The position numbers and the translations under genes were made by a program. A stretch of DNA of 64,000 nucleotides, taken from Anisodus tanguticus. Its lineage: Eukaryota > Streptophyta > Magnoliopsida > Solanales > Solanaceae. The notes beneath the pieces are model-generated. The model did no database searches, had not been told where the DNA came from, and saw nothing but the letters and a program-made list of their open reading frames with translations. Location: assembly GCA_034509755.1 (NCBI GenBank), contig CM067557.1:12624001-12688000 (forward strand), in the 5' to 3' direction. Of the stretch, positions 34,634-46,432 are shown in pieces. The stretch's first letter is position 1. The number at the start of each line of letters is the position of its first letter.

Positions 34634-37116
34634 CTATGTCATCTCTTCCACGTTCCAATTTCGCCACATCACTTTTACAAAAGCCACTTCCTTAGTCCTT
34701 AGCTTGCGGACTTGTCGATCTAGGATAGCAACATGAATTTCTTTATATGATAGATCCTCTGTAATCTGCACATCCTCAATTGGTATAATCCGAGAAGGAT
34801 CTCCAACATATGCTCTCAATATAGAAATATGGAAGACTGGATGAATACACTCCAACTCCGAAAGTAAGTCCAATTCATACGCTACCTGGACAATTCGTCG
34901 AATTATGCGATATGGCCCAATATACCTTGGATTAAGCTTTCCTTTTTCCCTGAATCTCATTACACCCTTCATCGGCGAAATCTTTAAAAATACCCAGTTG
35001 TCTACCTGAAACTCTAAGTCTCGTCGTCACACATCTGCATATGACTTCTGACGACTCTGTGCTGTTAATAACCATTCTTTGATAAGCTTTACCTTTTCTT
35101 CGGCTTGGTGTACCAAGTCAGGTCTAAATAACCTTAATTCGCCTACCCCGAACCATCCAATAGGAGATCTACATTCTCGTCCGTACAAGGCCTCATATGG
35201 AGCTATTTTAATACTGGCGTGATAACTGTTATTGTATGCGAACTTAATAAGGGGTAAGTGATCTTCCCAACTGCCCTTAAAGTTTAACACACAAGCTCGT
35301 AACATGTCCGCGAGCGTTTGAATTATTCATTCAGCTTGACCGTCTGTCTGAGGATGGAAAGCCGTACTCAAATTAACTCGGGTGCCTAACCCTTTCTGAA
35401 ATGATTTCCAGAAGTTAGCTGTGAACTGAGCACCTCGGTTAGATATAATAAAAATAGTCACACCATGAAGTCGAACGATCTCCTTAATATATAACTTCGC
35501 ATAATCTTCGGCGGTGTAAGTAGTTTTCACCGGCAAGAAATGAGCTGATTTGGTCAGTCTATCAATAATTACCCAAATAGAATCAAATTTACAATAGGAA
35601 CGAGGTAATCCCGTAACGAAGTCCATATTAATCATTTCCCATTTCCATATTGGAATCTCGATATCTTGAGTCTAGCCACCAATCTTTTGGTGTTCTATTT
35701 TTACCTGCTGACAATTGGGGCACTGAGCTACAAACTCTGCCACGCACTTCTTCATATCATTCCACCAATAAATATTTTTGAGATCATGATACATTTTAGT
35801 TGATCTTGGATGAATAGAGTATCGTGAACAATGAATCTCCGTCATAATTCTATCCCACAATCCTGCCACATTTGGAACACATAGACGACTCTAGTGCCTG
35901 AGAGTTCCCTGTTCGTCAATCTCAAAGGTCGTGGTCTTCTTCTGTTGAATGCTCTCTCTTATCTTCTTGAAATTAGGGTCTTCCAATTGACGTTCCTTAA
36001 TTTCTGATATAAGGGATGGTCTTGACACATCCTGGACCACAAAACCGCCATCCTCCGAATCCACTAGCCGGACTCCCAAACTAGCTAGCTGATGGAGGTC
36101 TCTTACCAATTCCTTCCTTTTGACTTGCACTAGCATCAAACTGACCATTGACTTACGGCTGAGCGCGTCTACTACAACATTGGCTTTGCCAGGGTGATAT
36201 AAGATGTCCACATCATAATCCTTCAATAATTCAAGCCATCTTCTTTGTCTCAAATTTAGCTCCTTTTGTTTGAATATGTATTGCAGACTCTTGTGATCCG
36301 TAAAAATGTCTACATGAACACCATATAAATAGTGTCGCCAAAACTTCAGTGCATAGACTACCGCAGCCAACTCTAAATCATGTGTCGGATAGTTCTTCTC
36401 ATGTTTCCTCAACTGTCTTGAAGCATAGGCAATCACTTTACCATGCTGCATTAGCACACACCCTAAACTTGCTCCCGAGGCATCACAATACACAACATAA
36501 CCTTCTGGACCCTCTAGGAGAGTGAGGACTGGTGCCGATGTTAATCTATCTTTTAACTCCTGGAAACTTCGCTCACAAGCATCAGACCATTGGAATTTTA
36601 TAGCCTTTTGTGTTAACTTCGTTAGTGGTGCCGATATGGTAGAAAATCCTTCTACAAGTCTTCTATAATAGTCGGTTAAGCCCAAAAAGCTACGAACCTC
36701 TGTTGGAGTTGTAGGTCTCGGCCAATTCTTCACCGCTTCAATATTCTGAGTGTCAACTCTTATACCCTCGTCTGACACTATATGACCAAGAAAAGCCACT
36801 GACTTCAGCCAAAACTCACATTTGGATAGCTTTGCATACAACTTATGGTCTCGGAGCGTTTGTAGTATTATCCGTAAGTAATTCACATGCTCTGTTTCCA
36901 AGTGAGAGTAAACCAAATTATCATCTATAAATACTATCACAAATACATCCAGGAATGGGCGGAACACGCTGTTCATTAGATCTATAAATGCTGCTGGTGC
37001 ATTTGTAAGTCCAAATGACATTACCAAGAACTCGAAGTGCCCATACCTTGTCCTAAAGGCCGTCTTCGGAATATCCTTCTCCTTAACCTTCAGCTAATGG
37101 TACCCCGACCTTAGGT
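34634..37116 (-). pseudogene. Tekay-like reverse transcriptase (rest), RNase H, integrase and chromodomain
   Basis: Read from 37027 down in one frame: reverse transcriptase (VMSFGLTNAPAAFIDLMN, FIDDNLVYSH, where most relatives have FIDDIL), RNase H (VVYCDASGASLGCVLMQ, ASRQLRKHEKNYPTHDLELA), integrase zinc finger (HPRSTKMYHDLKNIYWW, CPNCQQVK), catalytic core (MDFVTGLPRSYCKFDSIWV, HPQTDGQAE), C-terminal GPYRII region (NPRYIGPYRIIRR) and chromodomain (VAILDRQVRKLRTKE). In-frame stops lie at 35891, 35672, 35327, 35027 and 34634 (lowest coordinate of each). Near 37030-37115 the frame changes relative to the protease ORF. Confidence 0.9.
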
Positions 37117-38018
37117 CAATTTTTTAGAAATATTTTCGCACCTTGTAACTGGTCAAACAAATCATCAATTCGGGGAAAAGGGTACTTGTTCTTGATAGTG
37201 ACTTTACTCAGTTGCCGATAATCGATACACATCCATAATGAGTCATCTTTCTTTCGTACGAACAATACCGGCACGCCCCAAGGAGATATGCTAGGCCTAA
37301 TAAAGCCTTTCTCGAGCAAATCCTTTAATTGCTCCTTCAATTCTTTCAATTCAGCTGGAGCCATCCTATAAGGGGGAATAGATATCGGTTGAGTGTCTGG
37401 CAATACATCTATACAGAACTCAATTTCCCTTTCAGGAGGAAGGCCTGGAAGTTCGTCTGGGAATACATTAAGAAATCCACTGACCACCGGAATTGATTGA
37501 GAACTAGGTGGTTCAGCATCGACATCCCTTGCCCGAACAAGATGGTATAAACATCCTTTGGAGATCATCTTGAATTCCTTAAGGTATGAAATAAATCTAC
37601 CTTTTGGCGTTGCCGTATTACCTTTCCATTCAAGGACTGGCTCGCTTGGAAATTGGAATCTAACAATCTTTGTTCGGCAGTCAACATTAGCGTAGCATGA
37701 CGCTAACCAATCCATGCCCATAATAACATCGAAGTCAACCATTTCTAGTTCCACTAAATCGGCTAGGGTCTGATGACTACAAGCTAATACTGCATAATTT
37801 CGATAGACCCGTCTGGCGATTACCGATTCACCAACCGGTGTAGATACCACAAATGGATCCCTTATCAACTCAGGGTCCATACCAAATTTATAGGCAACAA
37901 AAGGAATAATATATGATAAATTTGTGCCTGGATCTAACAACGCGTACACATTATGTGAAAGGACCGATAGCGTACCTGTAATGACATCAGGTGAGGATTT
38001 CTGATCTTGCCGCCCCAT
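37116..38018 (-). pseudogene. Tekay-like protease and N-terminal reverse transcriptase
   Basis: An open 300-residue stretch. It begins in the gag-protease linker, has the aspartic protease site ALLDPGTNLSYI with Asp-Pro-Gly (seen in plant Tekay-type elements in place of Asp-Ser-Gly), and DFDVIMGMDWLASCYANVDC. It then runs into reverse transcriptase (PPYRMAPAELKELKEQLKDL, GFIRPSISPWGVPVLFVRKK, CIDYRQLSKVTIKNKYP). Frame is lost after FDQLQGAKIFLKN at 37116. Confidence 0.9.
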
Positions 38019-39055
38019 CAGTGCATAAGTACGGTTCTGGCCCCTTCCTCTGCCTCGGCCAGATAACGCCTGCTGACTCTGTCTTAACGAGCGTACTGAT
38101 TGGGATGAAGCTGCTGTATATCCGACCGGCTGGGCTCTACCACCTTCACTTTTTGTCGGATAATCTCGTGCTATATGACCACGATCCCCGCAAAAATAGC
38201 ATACTCTTCTCTCTTGTTGGCACGACCCTACATGAGTCCCACCACACTACCCACATCGAGCCAATGGCGGCCTCATTTGCATAGAATTTCCTCTATAATA
38301 AAATCCTAATGCTCGTGAACTCTGGCCTAGTCCCGTTTGAGTATAACGATCAGCCCTCGATCCTGAAGATGGTAATGATGCACCGATTGCTGGATAAAAT
38401 GGTCGTCTATAAGGTTGTGGCCTAGGCCCACCTCTGAAGTCCCTCACGCCACTTACAGACCGAGCCCTTTTATGCTGGCCCCTATCATGCTCTCGATCAG
38501 TTCGTTGTTGCCTCTTGCGATCCTCCAGGTTCTGTGCATAAGCCTGGATGCGAGCAATATCCATGTCTGGATTAAAAGAAGCCGTAGTACACTCGTTGAT
38601 CAAGTGTGGCCCCAAGCCAGTAACGAACATGTGTACCCGGTCACTCATTTCAGCTATAATTGTAGTAGGAGCATATCAAGCCAAAGAATTAAACTGCAAG
38701 CTATATTCTCGAATGCTCATGATGCCCTGTTCAAGACGTAGGAACTTGTCCTGTCTGGCCCGTCGAAGCTCAACTGGCAAAAAGTAGCCTCTGAAAATCC
38801 TCTCCATCATGATGGTGGAGCACAAGGTCCCCTAGATTTCTCCCATGTATCAAACCATGTTACTGCGACATCCCGTAGTCTATAAGAAGCGAACTTTACC
38901 GAATCGATATCGGTAGCATCTATCACCCGCAAAGTGCGCTGTACCTGATCTAGAAAATTCTGCAGATCCGCGTTCAAATATGTTCCTGTGAATATCGGGG
39001 GGTCTAGATTGATAAAATCCCGAGCTATTGCATTAGCAGCTCTATCAGGAAGACT
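38019..39055 (-). pseudogene. Tekay-like gag, N-terminus fused to LTR sequence
   Basis: The retrotransposon gag core reads in one frame from 39054 to 38807 (NADLQNFLDQVQRTL, SYRLRDVAVTWFDTWE), then in another from 38648 to 38247 (MSDRVHMFVTGLGPHL, IARIQAYAQNLEDRKRQQR), with a CCHC-like region near 38170-38240 (CYFCGDRGHIARDYP). The gag start, 5' UTR and PBS are absent: gag sequence joins LTR sequence directly at about 39055. Confidence 0.85.
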
Positions 39056-40143
39056 TATTGGCCTCTTCGGGCTCTTTTGTGATAGTCTGTACCAGCTGCA
39101 GGTGGTGCGCGTATATAACGCCTTTCCCTTTCCCCTACATATATAATATTTACCATATAGTAGTGTGCATAGCACCAGTGGTCCAGGGTAATATATGAAT
39201 GCAATGCAAGTGAAAATGCATGAATGATAATAAAATACCCCGAGTGACATAATATTCTTGCACCTTTGGCTAACACTGTGAATATCAACACATCTTCCGT
39301 ATGCCTCAATAAGGAATTAGAAATATATTCAGACATGCTTTCAGCATATGAATCAATCACATGAATATTCTTAACTACTAGGAGTAGAATAAATTATGTA
39401 GCAATATCACGGTTATATTTTGTTACATGGAATATGCCAAAAAGAAGAAATAATTTGTCTTAACATACCTTTAATTGAGCCTTAAGCAATAATGATTAGA
39501 TCAACCTCCTTTGTCTAATTAAAATTGCAGGTTAACTTATTGCTAATTAAAAGGATGAAAGGTTTGGAGAGGGTATGTAAATCTTAAGGAAAAAAAGTGT
39601 TGTTATTGTTTTTGTACATAAACAAAGAAAAAGGTTGGAGTCTTCTTAATGAGCAAATCACGATTTGCTCTTTGAATGAATTATGTAAGGTGTGCATGTG
39701 GGGGAAGGCGTGGCAGTGCCTTAGGCCTGTCATCAGCTAGCTTATTTGCAATGTTACACGTGGTGTCCCGCACTAAGCTTGTCCCCATTAAGATTAATCA
39801 ATCCCACAATTAATCAATTATACACACAATTAATTTCGTGATCCCAATTCACTTAAATCTTAATAACTCATAAGACCTTCATATATTCAGTGTCATAATT
39901 TGTGATATGACACTAGTCCATAACCTCTTTATACATGTACCAAATTTATTTTCGGCCTCCGTCGTTACACTTGTTACGTCCAAAATTATTTCGAGGTTTA
40001 ATCCTTTTATATGTTAAACTCTTTATTAGCATACGTAAATATACCATAAATTTTTCCCAACGCTCGAGTCTATTTACACATGCCTAGCGATTTTACATAT
40101 GCTTAGCGATTCAAACCGTGATCCGAAAGTACGGGATGTTACA
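39056..40143 (-). repeat. Tekay-like 5' LTR, truncated (1088 bp)
   Basis: It matches 33367-34444 of the 3' LTR. The remaining LTR portion (equivalent to 32608-33366), the PBS and the gag start were removed by a deletion at TATTGGCCTCTTC. Confidence 0.88.
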
Positions 40144-40148
40144 AGCTC

Positions 40149-42977
40149 CTTCCTTGTGGCATGCACGTTTGGATCACCCTAGGTCGTCTATTGTTTCTTC
40201 CTTGCATAAAAACAATTTTATTTCTTGTAAGGGTACGCGTGGTACTCCAATCTATCATTCATGTCCGTTAGGAAAACATGTTAGATTACCATTTGTAGCC
40301 TCTACTTCTAGTACTTTGATGCCTTTTGACATTATTCATAGCGATTTATGAATTTCTCCCATTCTAAGTTTTGTGGGCCATCGTTATTATGTTATATTTT
40401 TGGATGATTATTCTAATTTGCTATTATGTTATATTTCCGTTAGCGAAGAAATCTCATGTTTTTTCCACATTTTTAAAATTTAGAGCATTCATCCGTACCC
40501 AATCCGAATGGGAAATAAAAAACATTCAATGTGATAATAGCAAAGAATATGATAATGGGTTGTTTCGGGAATTTTATAATGCTAATGGCATAGTTTTTCG
40601 TTTCTCTTGTCCTCATACGTCCTCACAAAATGGGAAAGCCGAACGAAAAATTTGCACCATTAATAATATTGTCCGAACTTTATTGGTCCATGCTTCCGTA
40701 CCCCCTTCTTTTTGGCATCATGCTCTACAAATGACTACTTATCTCCTTAACATAATTCCTACCAAAGGGTTGACATATGCATCTCCTCTTACAATCCTCT
40801 ATAATAAAAATCATTTGTATTCACATCTTAGGGTCTTTGGGTGTTTATGTTTTCCACTATTTTCGTCAACTACAATTAACAAACTTCAAGCCAGTTCTAC
40901 CGCTTATGTGTTTTTGGGTTATCCATCTAATCATCGTGGTTACAAATATTTTGATTTATCGTCTAATAAAATCATCATTAGTCGCCATGTTGTTTTTGAT
41001 GAAACCTAATTTCCGTTTGCTAAAGTGAGTAGTCTCGTTCTTAATTCATATAATTTTTTAGATGACAACGTCTCACCGTATATTATGCACCACTTAATGG
41101 GCCTATCTAGTGACCCCGAAACACCAGCAGACCTACTGCCTGCTAGCCCGTAGAACCCCACTTCCCATCCCTTCCTCGTCCCAGGTCCAACTATTGGGCC
41201 ATTGATCCAACCCACTTCAGAAAGTACTTCAGCCCTAGTTTCTGCTTCCTTACCGTGTCCAGTTTCCCGTGTTGGTCCAACAGGCCCACTGCCTGCTGGC
41301 CAGTCCATCACCCATCCAAATTTTCCTCAAGATCCATCCAATTCTTCCCCGAGTCACAGACCTGTTACTCGTAGTCAACGAGGTATTTTTAAACCAAAAA
41401 GACATTTTAATCTAAATTCTAATGTTCTTAAATCCCCACTATCCAGTAACCCAGAGTCTGCCTTAAAAGACCCCAATTGGAAATTGGCTATGAATGACGA
41501 ATATACTGCTCTTATTGACAATAAGACGTGGGACTTGGTACTCCGTCCTTCTGGTGTTAATATTATTCGCTCGATGTGGATTTTTACTCATAAAGATAAT
41601 TCTGATGGTTCTTTTTCGTGACATAAGGCTCGTCTTGTAGGTGATGGTAAAACTCAACAGGCTGGCGTGGATTGTGGTGAGACATTTAGTCCAGTGGTCA
41701 AACTAGCTACCATTTGCACTGTTCTTAGTTTGGCACTCTTGAAAATATGGCTCATTCATCAGCTAGATGTGAAGAATGCTTTCTTATATGGTGATCTTAA
41801 GGAGACAGTTTACATGCATAAGCCCTTGGGTTTTCAAGACCTCAAATATCCTAATCATGTCTGTTTTTTTAGCAAGTCCTTGTATGGACTTAAGCAGGCC
41901 CCACGAGCCTGATATAAGCGTTTTGTAGACTATGTATCTACTATTAGGTTTTCTCACAACAGAGATCATTCTCTATTCATATATCGCCGTGGTACTTCAT
42001 TGGCATATATTCTATTATATGTGGATGATATTATCTTGACAGCCTCTTCTGATGATTTACGCAAGTCTATCATGACACTACTCAGTTTTGAGTTTGCTAT
42101 GAAAGACTTAAGGCCCTTGAGTTACTTCTTGGGGATTGTTGTCACTCGTCATGCATGTGGGGTATTCTTATCCCAACAGAAGTATGCCGCTGAGATAATT
42201 GAGCGAGCTGGTATGTCCTCGTGTAAGTCTACTTCCACTCCAGTTGATACTAAACCCAAGCTGGGTGTTGTGGCTGGCTCACCATACGAAGATCCCACTC
42301 ATCGCAGTCTTGCTGGAGCTCTTCGGTATCTTACTTTCACGAGACCGGATATTACGTATGTCGTACAACAGGTGTGTTTGTTTATGCATGATCCTAGGGT
42401 TGAGCACATGAATGCGCTCAAACGCATTATCCGATACATCCAGGGAACAGTTGACTATGGTTTGCATCTATATCCATCATCAACTTCTACACTTGTCTCG
42501 TATACAGATGTTGATTGGGGTGGCTGTCCGGACACCAGCCGTTTTACGTCTAGATATTGTATGTTTCTTGTTGATAACTTGGTCTCATGGTCTGCAAAAC
42601 GACAGGCTACCTTATCACGCTCCAGTGCAGAGGCCGAGTATCGAGGGGTAGCCAATGTGGTCTCTGAATCATGTTGGTTACATAATCTTCTCTTAAAACT
42701 TCATTGTCCCATTTAGAAAGCTACCTTGGTTTATTGTGATAATATTAGTGCCGTCTATCTTTCTGGTAATCATGTTCAACATCAGCGCACTAAACATATC
42801 GAGATGGATATCCACTTCGTTCGAGAAAAGGTAGCTCGTGGACAAGTATGCGTCTTACATATCCCTTCTAGGTACCAAATTGCAGACATCTTTACTAAGG
42901 GTCTTTCCTCGGTTCTATTTGAAGACTTTAGGGACAGTTTCTACGTACGACGACCGCCCGCTATGACTGCGGGGGTG
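40149..42977 (+). pseudogene. Copia 2 integrase, reverse transcriptase and RNase H (broken)
   Basis: Resumes after the gypsy insertion with GAG-pre-integrase (LWHARLDHPRSSIVSSLHKN), integrase (PHTSSQNGKAERKICTINNI, PPSFWHHALQMTTYLLN, GYKYFDLSSNKIIISRHVVF), reverse transcriptase (WIFTHKDNSDGS, IHQLDVKNAFLYGDLKETVY, LLYVDDIILTASSDDLR) and RNase H (SYTDVDWGGCPDTS, SAEAEYRGVANVVSESCWL, HIEMDIHFVREKVARGQVC). Stops or shifts lie near 40351, 41007, 41150, 41619, 41910 and 42714. The terminal stop codon TGA at 42978 overlaps the first bases of the 3' LTR. Confidence 0.9.
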
Positions 42978-43218
42978 TGAAAGTATACGTTTGGAATCCG
43001 TGATATACATGCCGAGTATATCACGGTTTGGTGCTATATTTGGTAACATGATATTTGTATTTAATTAGCATTGTACACTTATCATAATTGTAGAATTCTT
43101 GTACAAATAGAATAGAGTTTTGAGAGTAGAATAGGAATATGATTTTCCATATTATGAAAATTGTAATTGTATATATACTCATTCATTAATGAAAATAATC
43201 AAATGATTATTTTTTTCA
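42978..43218 (+). repeat. Copia 2 3' LTR
   Basis: 241 bp, preceded by a purine-rich GCGGGGGTG tract and followed by the GATTG duplication at 43219-43223. Confidence 0.92.
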
Positions 43219-43676
43219 GATTGGGACAATTATCATCACCATTGCTTTTGTTGCTCAGTTCTACAAGAAGGAGTTTCCTGCAAATCGTGATTTTCTCATT
43301 GGCTGCGTCGTGTTGTATATATTGTGCAATGTGATTATTGAAGTGTGTGACCATCTGATCTAAAAGCTTAACCTGTTAGATAGAACACACTTTTAATATT
43401 CGATTATATTCTCAACACGCCCCTTCACGTGCTGGCCTGATTTTTTTCATGGTCCAAGCACGAGGAAATTCTTTTTTATAATGGGTGGCGGTGAGGTTCG
43501 ATCCCAGGACCTTTGGCCTGCTTTGATAACATATTGAAGTGTGTGACCATCTGATCTAAAAGTTTAAACTGTTAGATAGAACACACTTTTAATATTCGAT
43601 TATATTCTCAACAGTGATATTGCAGTTGATTATCCACACAAAGGAAAAGCAAATGGTTTTGTTCACCTATCCTTGT
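43219..43676 (+). pseudogene. SPC25/SPCS2 pseudogene, 3' segments split by a TRIM
   Basis: After copia 2 the reading IGTIIITIAFVAQFYKKEF, FPANRDFLIGCVVLYILCN matches the two-helix membrane segment of signal peptidase complex subunit 2. It is interrupted at 43336-43613 by a TRIM. Removing the TRIM and one GTGAT copy leaves an uninterrupted frame into LQLIIHTKEKQMVLFTYP, another conserved SPC25 stretch. Homology ends near 43676, so the C-terminal half of the gene is missing. Confidence 0.82.
43336..43613 (-). mobile_element. TRIM retrotransposon, 278 bp
   Basis: Two 82-bp terminal repeats (43336-43417 and 43532-43613) differ at only a few bases and flank a 114-bp internal part. GTGAT is duplicated at 43331-43335 and 43614-43618. 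On the minus strand the LTR starts TGTTGAGAATATAATCG; the internal part starts near TGTTATCAAAGC, an imperfect initiator tRNA-Met primer site, and ends in a purine-rich GTGAAGGGGCG. There is no coding capacity. Confidence 0.88.
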
Positions 43677-43679
43677 TCA

Positions 43680-43870
43680 TGTATGTCATGCTTAAATTTT
43701 GTTAAATATCTGATATACGATAAGTTATACAAGTCCTATAAGAGATATACATGTTTGAAGGACAACTCATACAATTATACACATTCTGAAAGACAAATTA
43801 GATCATGCTTAAATTTTGTTAAATAACTTATATACAGTCAGTTATACAAGTTTTATAATAGATATACACT
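43680..43870. repeat. Degenerate direct duplication of about 120 bp
   Basis: CATGCTTAAATTTTGTTAAAT followed by ATA-rich sequence with GTTATACAAGT occurs at about 43687 and again at about 43805. Confidence 0.65.
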
Positions 43871-43879
43871 TTGATATAC

Positions 43880-45004
43880 ATGCATGAAGGACAATTTTAT
43901 TCGTAAAGAAAGATGAAGGTGATATCAGTTGCTCTATTCTCAAACCCTAGTCATTCAGGCACATCCCGCGATTTACTGGTAGTAGTGCTGAGGGATCGAG
44001 ACTGCTATCTACAGGAATAGTCTGACGTAAGCCGCGAAGCTGGATATCAAAAAAACAAAAAAAAAATGAAGGATATCTAGGAGAGAAATATGGTTACAGA
44101 GGCAAGAGAATATGGTATAATTTGGAGATAAAAAGGGATAACTTTTTTAACATGAGAGAAATTATTAATTTATATATTTAAGTAATTGACTATACAATGC
44201 CAAAAACTAAGAAGAAAATTTTGTATTTGGGCTATTAAAAGTCAAAAGTTAAATCCTGGGCTATTTTATGCCAATATTTTGTCCTGATTGTATTTCTACG
44301 TCAATTTTCCAACAAAATTTACTTTCTTCTTCTCACTTTTAAGAAATCGATTTTAACCCAAAAAATTTAAATGGTTAACTAAAAATCAAATTTAAACCAA
44401 GTGAGAAAAGGTAATATCAACTCAGTAGATTGTGTATAATTATAAATTATAATAGTGATCGAAGTAAGAAGTAGTAATACTATTAAAGAAATGTCTCCCT
44501 CTTCCCACATTTAAATGTTGATTGATGGTTTATCTTTGTAGGTTTAGATGAGATTCACTTCTACAAACAAGTCATCATACAGTTATCCATATTGATCATC
44601 CACAAATACTTATACTTTTTTTTTTTTGTATGATTAATTATTTGCTTAAATTTTTTTTCTTTGATTTTGATATTCTTTTACAAAACTATATGTATTATAT
44701 TATATGAGTCAACGTACATGTATAACTCACGTACCGAAATACTAGTAAATTATAAAAGTGAGAAGCAATACTTTTGTCTTTATTTGGTATTGACTCAATT
44801 GAGTATTTTCATCAAGTAATCAATCAGTGTAATACAGTTCATTTTACACTTTATTTCAGAACATTGTGCTATATGAAGTGAAGTTTACTTTCGCTCTTGT
44901 TCTTAACCCTATCCGACTGCATTGCCAGAAAACATATACTCTATTAATTAATGAAACGATTAAGGAGGGTATCCCTTAGAAATTAATACACTATCTTATT
45001 TAAT
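43880..45004. other. AT-rich intergenic region, no gene recognised
   Basis: A GC-richer patch at 43960-44045 (TACTGGTAGTAGTGCTGAGG and following) stands out but was not identified. The remainder is AT-rich with poly-A/T runs. Confidence 0.4.
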
Positions 45005-45254
45005 ACTCATTCCGTCCACTTTTAGTTGTACATTATATTAAAAATTGATATTCATTTTTACTTGTTCAGTTTGAAAAATCAAAAAATATTTACCATTTAT
45101 TACCTATCTTACCCTTATTATTAAGTACTATTCATTTTTCAACATTTAGATAACTTATATTAGGGGTGATATAGGATCATTACTATTTTATTTATTAATT
45201 TTTATGGGGTATTCCAAATCAAATATGGAGAAGTAAATATAGACCTAGGGAGTT
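45005..45254. mobile_element. MITE-like element, about 250 bp
   Basis: The left end ACTCATTCCGTCCACTTTTA and the inverted right end ACTCCCTAGGTCTATATTTA are degenerate forms of the ACTCCCTCCGTCC type ends common in Solanaceae MITEs. The interior is AT-rich and non-coding. Exact target duplication is ambiguous (TTAAT or TAA). Confidence 0.6.
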
Positions 45255-45974
45255 AATGAATACATCATCAGATTGACAATGTAGGTAACTACGAGCTCAA
45301 TAATCTTCTTGGGGCGAATTTTCACACTCTTAGTGTAATAACTTTTGATGTTGTACAATATGCAAGAAAGAAAGACATATACAACCTTAATATTAGATTA
45401 TTAGTGGTCTGCAAATATGGATATGTGAAAAGCATGCCAAGTTCCGGAAAAATTCATGGAGACTCAACTTTATCATAACTCACATGATTTCTTATCGTCA
45501 GAAAAGAGCAGTGGACATATTTTCATGATATTCATAAGCAAATTGAATGTTCAGTACTTCAAAATTATTGTAGGTAGGAAAAAGCTTGTGTTTAAAAGTG
45601 ATCTTTCTCCTTTATTGAGATGATAGAAAATAAGCTTAATAAAGCGATAAGAGTCTTATTCTTTCTCAAATCAACATTTGATCCTCTTTTCTAGTTATTG
45701 ATCAGTGCACACTATTATACTAAACCTGATAATAAATGAGCTAATCAAGCTCTAGCTACGATATGTATTGGGGAACTTTACAATCTTACCGGCCACCATC
45801 TTGATTGAAAACTCTTAAAAATGCCCAATTAGTTGAAGATACTTAATTATATATATTTTGAAATCCATACACTACTAAAAAACTGTCTTTACCTACCTCA
45901 GTAACCTCAAGCATAGGTAGGCTACGACTGGATCGGTAAATTATTTAAACGGGCTGAATATTTATTAAATTTAC

Positions 45975-46432
45975 TGACCAAATGAGGTCGGTAAATTTAT
46001 TATTATTTTTTAAAATAAATAAATCACCTACCTCATGAGGTCAGTAAATTAATTAATAATAAATCACCTACCGACCTCATGAGGTCGGTAATGTCTAAAT
46101 TTTAAAAAATAATTAAAATAATAGACCTCATGAGGTAGGTAAATTTTCAGATTTTCAACCCTACCGACCTCATGAGATAGGTAAATTTCAAGAAATTCAA
46201 CTGTACCGACCTCATGAGGTCGGTAATTTTCCAGAAATTCATAATTACCGATCTCATGAGATCGGTAGTGTTGAATTTTTGGAAATTTACCTACTTCATA
46301 AGGTCGGTAGGTTTGAATTTCTCAAAATTTACCGACATCATGAGGTAGGTAATTTAGAATTTCTGCAACTTTACCTACCTCATGAGGTCGGTAGGTTTGA
46401 ATTTTTGGAAATTTACCGACCTCATGAGGTTA
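45975..46432. repeat. Eleven palindromic subterminal repeats of the CACTA element
   Basis: Variants of the perfect 20-bp palindrome ACCGACCTCATGAGGTCGGT recur about every 41-43 bp. Some copies vary on one or both arms (for example GATCTCATGAGATC), with both arms changed together. The 69-residue plus-strand ORF over them (46279-46488) is a product of the repeat. Confidence 0.88.

Larger units (their letters stand above)
32608..40143 (-). mobile_element. Ty3/gypsy chromovirus, Tekay-like, nested in copia 2
   Basis: A 7.5-kb element in minus orientation starting TGTAACATCCCGTACTTTC at 40143, with AGCTC duplicated on both sides. The 3' LTR (32608-34444) is complete except that its last base pair reads as A where TG...CA symmetry predicts T. 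The 5' LTR is truncated and fused to gag. The order gag, protease, reverse transcriptase, RNase H, integrase, chromodomain fits a chromovirus. Many in-frame stops make it inactive. Confidence 0.92.
30736..43218 (+). mobile_element. Copia 2 retrotransposon with a nested gypsy element
   Basis: Bounded by LTRs of 242 bp (30736-30977) and 241 bp (42978-43218) that start TGAAAGTATACG and end TTTCA, with GATTG duplicated on both sides. The LTRs differ at fewer than about ten positions. The primer site after the 5' LTR (TGTATCAGAAG) is a degenerate form of the initiator tRNA-Met site. The element is split at 32607 by a 7.5-kb Tekay-like insertion. Without the insertion it is about 4.9 kb, a normal copia length. 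Its proteins resemble those of copia 3 (55826-59323). Confidence 0.93.

Noticed and set aside
45975..46432. CRISPR-like regularly spaced repeats
   Set aside because: Plant nuclear context, inside a CACTA element, with spacers that are AT-rich and partly similar to each other.
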